From an uncultured Bacilli bacterium (lineage in GTDB: Bacteria; Bacillota_I; Bacilli_A; RF39; UBA660), in contig CANPXY010000053.1 in assembly GCA_947587115.1 (NCBI GenBank), positions 1 to 8,254 of the forward strand: a stretch of 8,254 nucleotides of DNA, written 5' to 3'. Below are positions 6,296-8,254 of this stretch, piece after piece; the stretch's first letter is position 1; each line of letters opens with the position of its first letter. Position numbers and translations under genes: made by a program. The notes below the pieces were generated by a model. The model had not been told where the DNA came from and searched no databases. It worked only from the letters and a program-made list of their open reading frames with translations.

Positions 6296-7156
6296 GATGA
6301 GCTCTCCTAATTTATCATAGTAAGTGAACATCTTAGAGATTTCTTGACAAGTTTTTAATTCATCATGATCTAATGTAATCTTGGGTGGAATGGCCAGATG
6401 AATAAACAGCAAAAGTTTCTCTTCTTCTAAAAGTGGGTATTTATTATTATAGATCTGATAGAGCGAAACAAAATCTAAATCTAAATAATGATTTTTAAAA
6501 AATTGATAAAAGTCATAGATTGGACTATCAATCTTCGCTTTGTTCCAACTGATGAGATAAGCATCTTCGTTTTTGCGTAGATGCTCTAATTTTAAATTGT
6601 TATGCACTAAAACACGACGTTCTGTTCGAATACCTTCGATCATTTCATACCACTTTTGCAATAGTTGGTAAGAAAAATGGATTATATTATAGATCTTTGA
6701 AATATTGCGAATGAGCAAATATTCACAAGGTGACATATAGACGTGAGTTTCAATCATATTTTGAAGATCTCCATAGTAATTCTCTAAATAATTCAGTCTA
6801 GAGCGTGTCTCTTCATAAAAATTTTTAATATCGTCTAAATCGATCTCTTGATAGAAGGTCGTTTTATTGTGCAGCAAACTTAAAAGATGAACAAGATCGA
6901 TCGCCTTTTGCTCTTTCGGTACTGGAAAGTCTTCAATATAAGGATATAACTCGTAGGCATCTTCTAAAAGATTGTTGACAGGATTCGGAAAGTAAGTAAA
7001 ATTTCTAGATAATAAATATTGATAAAGATGGGCGCTATCATTTCTTTGTTTCGGTTTCCATACATAAGTTTTATCTTCTGTTTCAATGATTTTAGCGCTG
7101 TTCACAATGGTATATTTTTTAGGATAGAGATGATATTTATGTATTAGATCGGTCAT
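6254..7156 (-). CDS. ysxE: YsxE-like spore coat protein, kinase fold with degenerate active site
   Basis: 300-residue protein placed as YsxE by being directly downstream of a spoVID-like gene, the Bacillus arrangement, and by a CotS/aminoglycoside-phosphotransferase-like layout. The N lobe has K34 in YVWKPK, then YELYPYIED (68-76) as hinge-like sequence and HLLSLLHNKT (90-99), resembling the family's LHxxT element. The catalytic-loop equivalent, normally HxDxxxxN, reads HNNLKLEH (185-192), so Asp becomes Asn and Asn becomes His. The metal-binding Asp equivalent (normally IDW or IDF) is Ser in LISWNKA (201-207). SPIYDFYQFF (211-220) matches the conserved stretch that follows. It is therefore probably a pseudokinase with a structural or scaffolding job in the coat. 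The ATG lies one base after the spoVID stop with no clear ribosome site, implying translational coupling. Orthology is inferred, not searched. Confidence 0.75.
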   Translation of the reverse strand: MTDLIHKYHLYPKKYTIVNSAKIIETEDKTYVWKPKQRNDSAHLYQYLLSRNFTYFPNPVNNLLEDAYELYPYIEDFPVPKEQKAIDLVHLLSLLHNKTTFYQEIDLDDIKNFYEETRSRLNYLENYYGDLQNMIETHVYMSPCEYLLIRNISKIYNIIHFSYQLLQKWYEMIEGIRTERRVLVHNNLKLEHLRKNEDAYLISWNKAKIDSPIYDFYQFFKNHYLDLDFVSLYQIYNNKYPLLEEEKLLLFIHLAIPPKITLDHDELKTCQEISKMFTYYDKLGELISKQYAEESHQKTT

Positions 7157-7157
7157 A

Positions 7158-7934
7158 TTAGGTATTGGAATGATTGCATGGAATGATTAATTTACTGCCT
7201 ACTTTGATCTCGTCTAAATTGTTATAACTTGATAAATCTTCTCGATTGGTGTGATAGCGATCGATAATTTCATCAAGGGTATCTGCTTCTCTTACGATAT
7301 AGACCGAGTAAGTGGAAAAGGTTTCATCACTATCTTTAAAGCAAGAAAAGATGGAATTTAGACTAGGTGCAGGCTGCTCTTCGGTAGTTACTGTACTTTG
7401 TGGTTGCACTGGTGAAACTACATTTTCTTCTTCCTGTAATTCAAAAGTTTCGACTGGCGCTTTAGGAAGTTCAATTTCATTTTCGATCATTTCTTCTCCT
7501 ATGGATTCTTCTTCATTGAAATCTTTTTCATGACGTTCCACTAGTTGTGTTTCATCAACTGTGATTTCTTCTGCCGGCTCTTCTCGAACTTCGATTTTTG
7601 AATCTAGTTCGGCTTCTACTCCATCTAATAAGACATCGATCGAAACTTTCAGCGTATCATCGTTTACTATTTCATAATAAAAATCATCAATTTCAATGTG
7701 ACTATTCTTAATATCATAATGCTCTGCAATTTCAATATCTACTGGTAAATGGTAATCAAAATTTTCTTCAATTTGACTGGCTTCGGTCATTTTATAAGTT
7801 CCACTCACAATGAAATCTCCTCGAATTGTATTTTCGTCTTCTAAAACCAAGGTGTGTTCCAAAGAGATACTTGTTATTTCACCAATCATCGTTCGAAATG
7901 CGATTTCCTTCTGAAAAGGTATAATCTGTTTCAT
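7158..7934 (-). CDS. spoVID: SpoVID-like spore coat morphogenetic protein with C-terminal LysM domain
   Basis: 258-residue protein with the SpoVID architecture. The N-terminal beta-rich domain (about 1-115; IPFQKEIAFRTMIGEITSISLEH, then GDFIVSGTYKMTE and DDFYYEIVNDDTLKVSIDVLLDG) is followed by a very acidic, Pro/Gln-rich linker (about 116-195). One LysM domain closes the protein (about 211-253: VYIVREADTLDEIIDRYHTN to VGSKLIIPC). In B. subtilis SpoVID is made in the mother cell and lets coat layers encase the forespore; its LysM there binds a peptidoglycan precursor. This version is less than half the Bacillus length (575), nearly all of the loss being in the linker. Start at ATG 7934 has GGGAGA four to five bases ahead. 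It is followed by ysxE after one base. Transcription is probably from the mother-cell-type promoter candidate just upstream. The LysM and N-domain pattern plus neighbours make the assignment good. Confidence 0.85.
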   Translation of the reverse strand: MKQIIPFQKEIAFRTMIGEITSISLEHTLVLEDENTIRGDFIVSGTYKMTEASQIEENFDYHLPVDIEIAEHYDIKNSHIEIDDFYYEIVNDDTLKVSIDVLLDGVEAELDSKIEVREEPAEEITVDETQLVERHEKDFNEEESIGEEMIENEIELPKAPVETFELQEEENVVSPVQPQSTVTTEEQPAPSLNSIFSCFKDSDETFSTYSVYIVREADTLDEIIDRYHTNREDLSSYNNLDEIKVGSKLIIPCNHSNT

Positions 7935-7956
7935 ATAATCTCCCTTCTTTCATTTA

Positions 7957-7964
7957 AATATATG
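7957..7964 (-). promoter_or_regulatory. Candidate sporulation-type -10 box for the spoVID-ysxE unit
   Basis: CATATATT on the minus strand matches seven of eight positions of the sigma-E -10 pattern CATACAnT (n being free) and would start transcription about 15 bases before the spoVID-like ATG. No convincing -35 partner is visible 13-15 bases upstream, and the region is AT-rich. In B. subtilis spoVID is sigma-E dependent, which is the main reason to propose it. Confidence 0.3.
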
Positions 7965-7985
7965 AATGAAAGATTTTTCTAGTAC

Positions 7986-8013
7986 AAAAAAAGCACCCTT
8001 TTCATGGATACTT
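7986..8013 (-). terminator. Intrinsic terminator after the Rpn-like gene
   Basis: AAGTATCC pairs with GGGTGCTT (two G-U pairs) around a 7-base loop, followed by a run of T's. The stem begins in the TAA stop codon of the Rpn-like gene. It isolates that gene from the spoVID unit downstream. Confidence 0.8.
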
Positions 8014-8254
8014 AATCGTTTTTTATCTTTTCTACTTCTTCTAGTGATAATCCTGTGATCGCTGAAATCATCGTAATCTCAAAACCTTTTTCTAACATGT
8101 TTTTGGCAATCAACAACTTCTGTTCTTCTATTCCTTTCTTATAAGACTCCCTTTTGTAACTGTTCAATAACATCTCGTCCTCTAACTCTTTGTCATATAC
8201 CCCTAACATATAGTCATCTCTACTTGCCTCTACACTATCTTTGATATACTCTTC
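8012..8254 (-). CDS. Rpn/PD-(D/E)XK nuclease family transposase-like protein, C-terminal part (runs off the window)
   Basis: The frame is open from the right edge of the window to the TAA at 8012, giving the last 80 residues of a larger protein; an internal ATG at 8209 is not the true start. The tail has the look of the Rpn/TIGR01784 family (PDDEXK_2): a charged helix (YDKELEDEMLLNSYKRES), a GIEEQK-type linker, then IAKNMLEKGFEITMISAITGLSLEEVEKIK, the small helix-turn-helix-like ending typical of that family. Members average about 250-300 residues and are often multicopy in gut Firmicutes, acting as recombination-promoting nucleases. The nuclease domain itself is outside the window, so whether this copy is intact cannot be told. 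It is closed by its own terminator. Confidence 0.75.
   Translation of the reverse strand, partial: EEYIKDSVEASRDDYMLGVYDKELEDEMLLNSYKRESYKKGIEEQKLLIAKNMLEKGFEITMISAITGLSLEEVEKIKND

Noticed and set aside
7312..7533. Ser-rich 73-codon plus-strand frame opposite spoVID
   Set aside because: The Ser run is the mirror of the acidic Glu-rich linker codons of SpoVID, a known composition artefact.

Overview
This 8.25 kb window reads as a chromosomal stretch of an AT-rich, spore-forming Firmicute of the Bacilli type. Four things point there: Bacillus-like Shine-Dalgarno sites, a T-box riboswitch, a SpoVID-like coat protein followed by a YsxE-like protein, and a valine-tRNA ligase gene nearby. In Bacillus subtilis spoVID, ysxE and valS are neighbours in the same order, so this looks like a diverged version of that locus. 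The short SpoVID and the protein styles suggest an uncultured or gut-associated lineage rather than Bacillus itself; that placement is inference. TGG is used for Trp and TAA, TAG and TGA all end genes, so the standard bacterial code fits.

Almost everything is transcribed on the minus strand, so the layout is best read from right to left. The right edge (8254-8012) holds the 3' end of an Rpn/PD-(D/E)XK transposase-like gene with its own terminator. Next is a two-gene sporulation unit, spoVID-like then ysxE-like (7934-6254), with one base between them. A small plus-strand gene (6074-6295) for a two-helix membrane protein with a CxCxxC motif runs head-on into the 3' end of the ysxE-like gene and overlaps it by 42 bp. 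Divergent from it is a membrane-anchored PASTA plus polysaccharide-deacetylase gene (5985-4744), closed by a terminator that shares its stop codon. A type IV pilin-like gene (4684-3629) follows with its own promoter.

The left half is one regulated operon. A consensus promoter (3622-3594) is followed by a complete T-box leader with an apparent GUA (Val) specifier, antiterminator and terminator. It controls a zinc-dependent phospholipase C-like gene (3349-2618) and valS (2624-84), which overlap by 7 bp. Low charged tRNA-Val would therefore raise both proteins.

No wholly new system is evident. The points most worth a second look are the phospholipase-like gene placed between a valine T-box and valS, the YsxE-like protein that has lost kinase catalytic residues, the minimal SpoVID, the small CxCxxC membrane protein antisense to the ysxE-like 3' end, and the deacetylase with an altered active-site motif.
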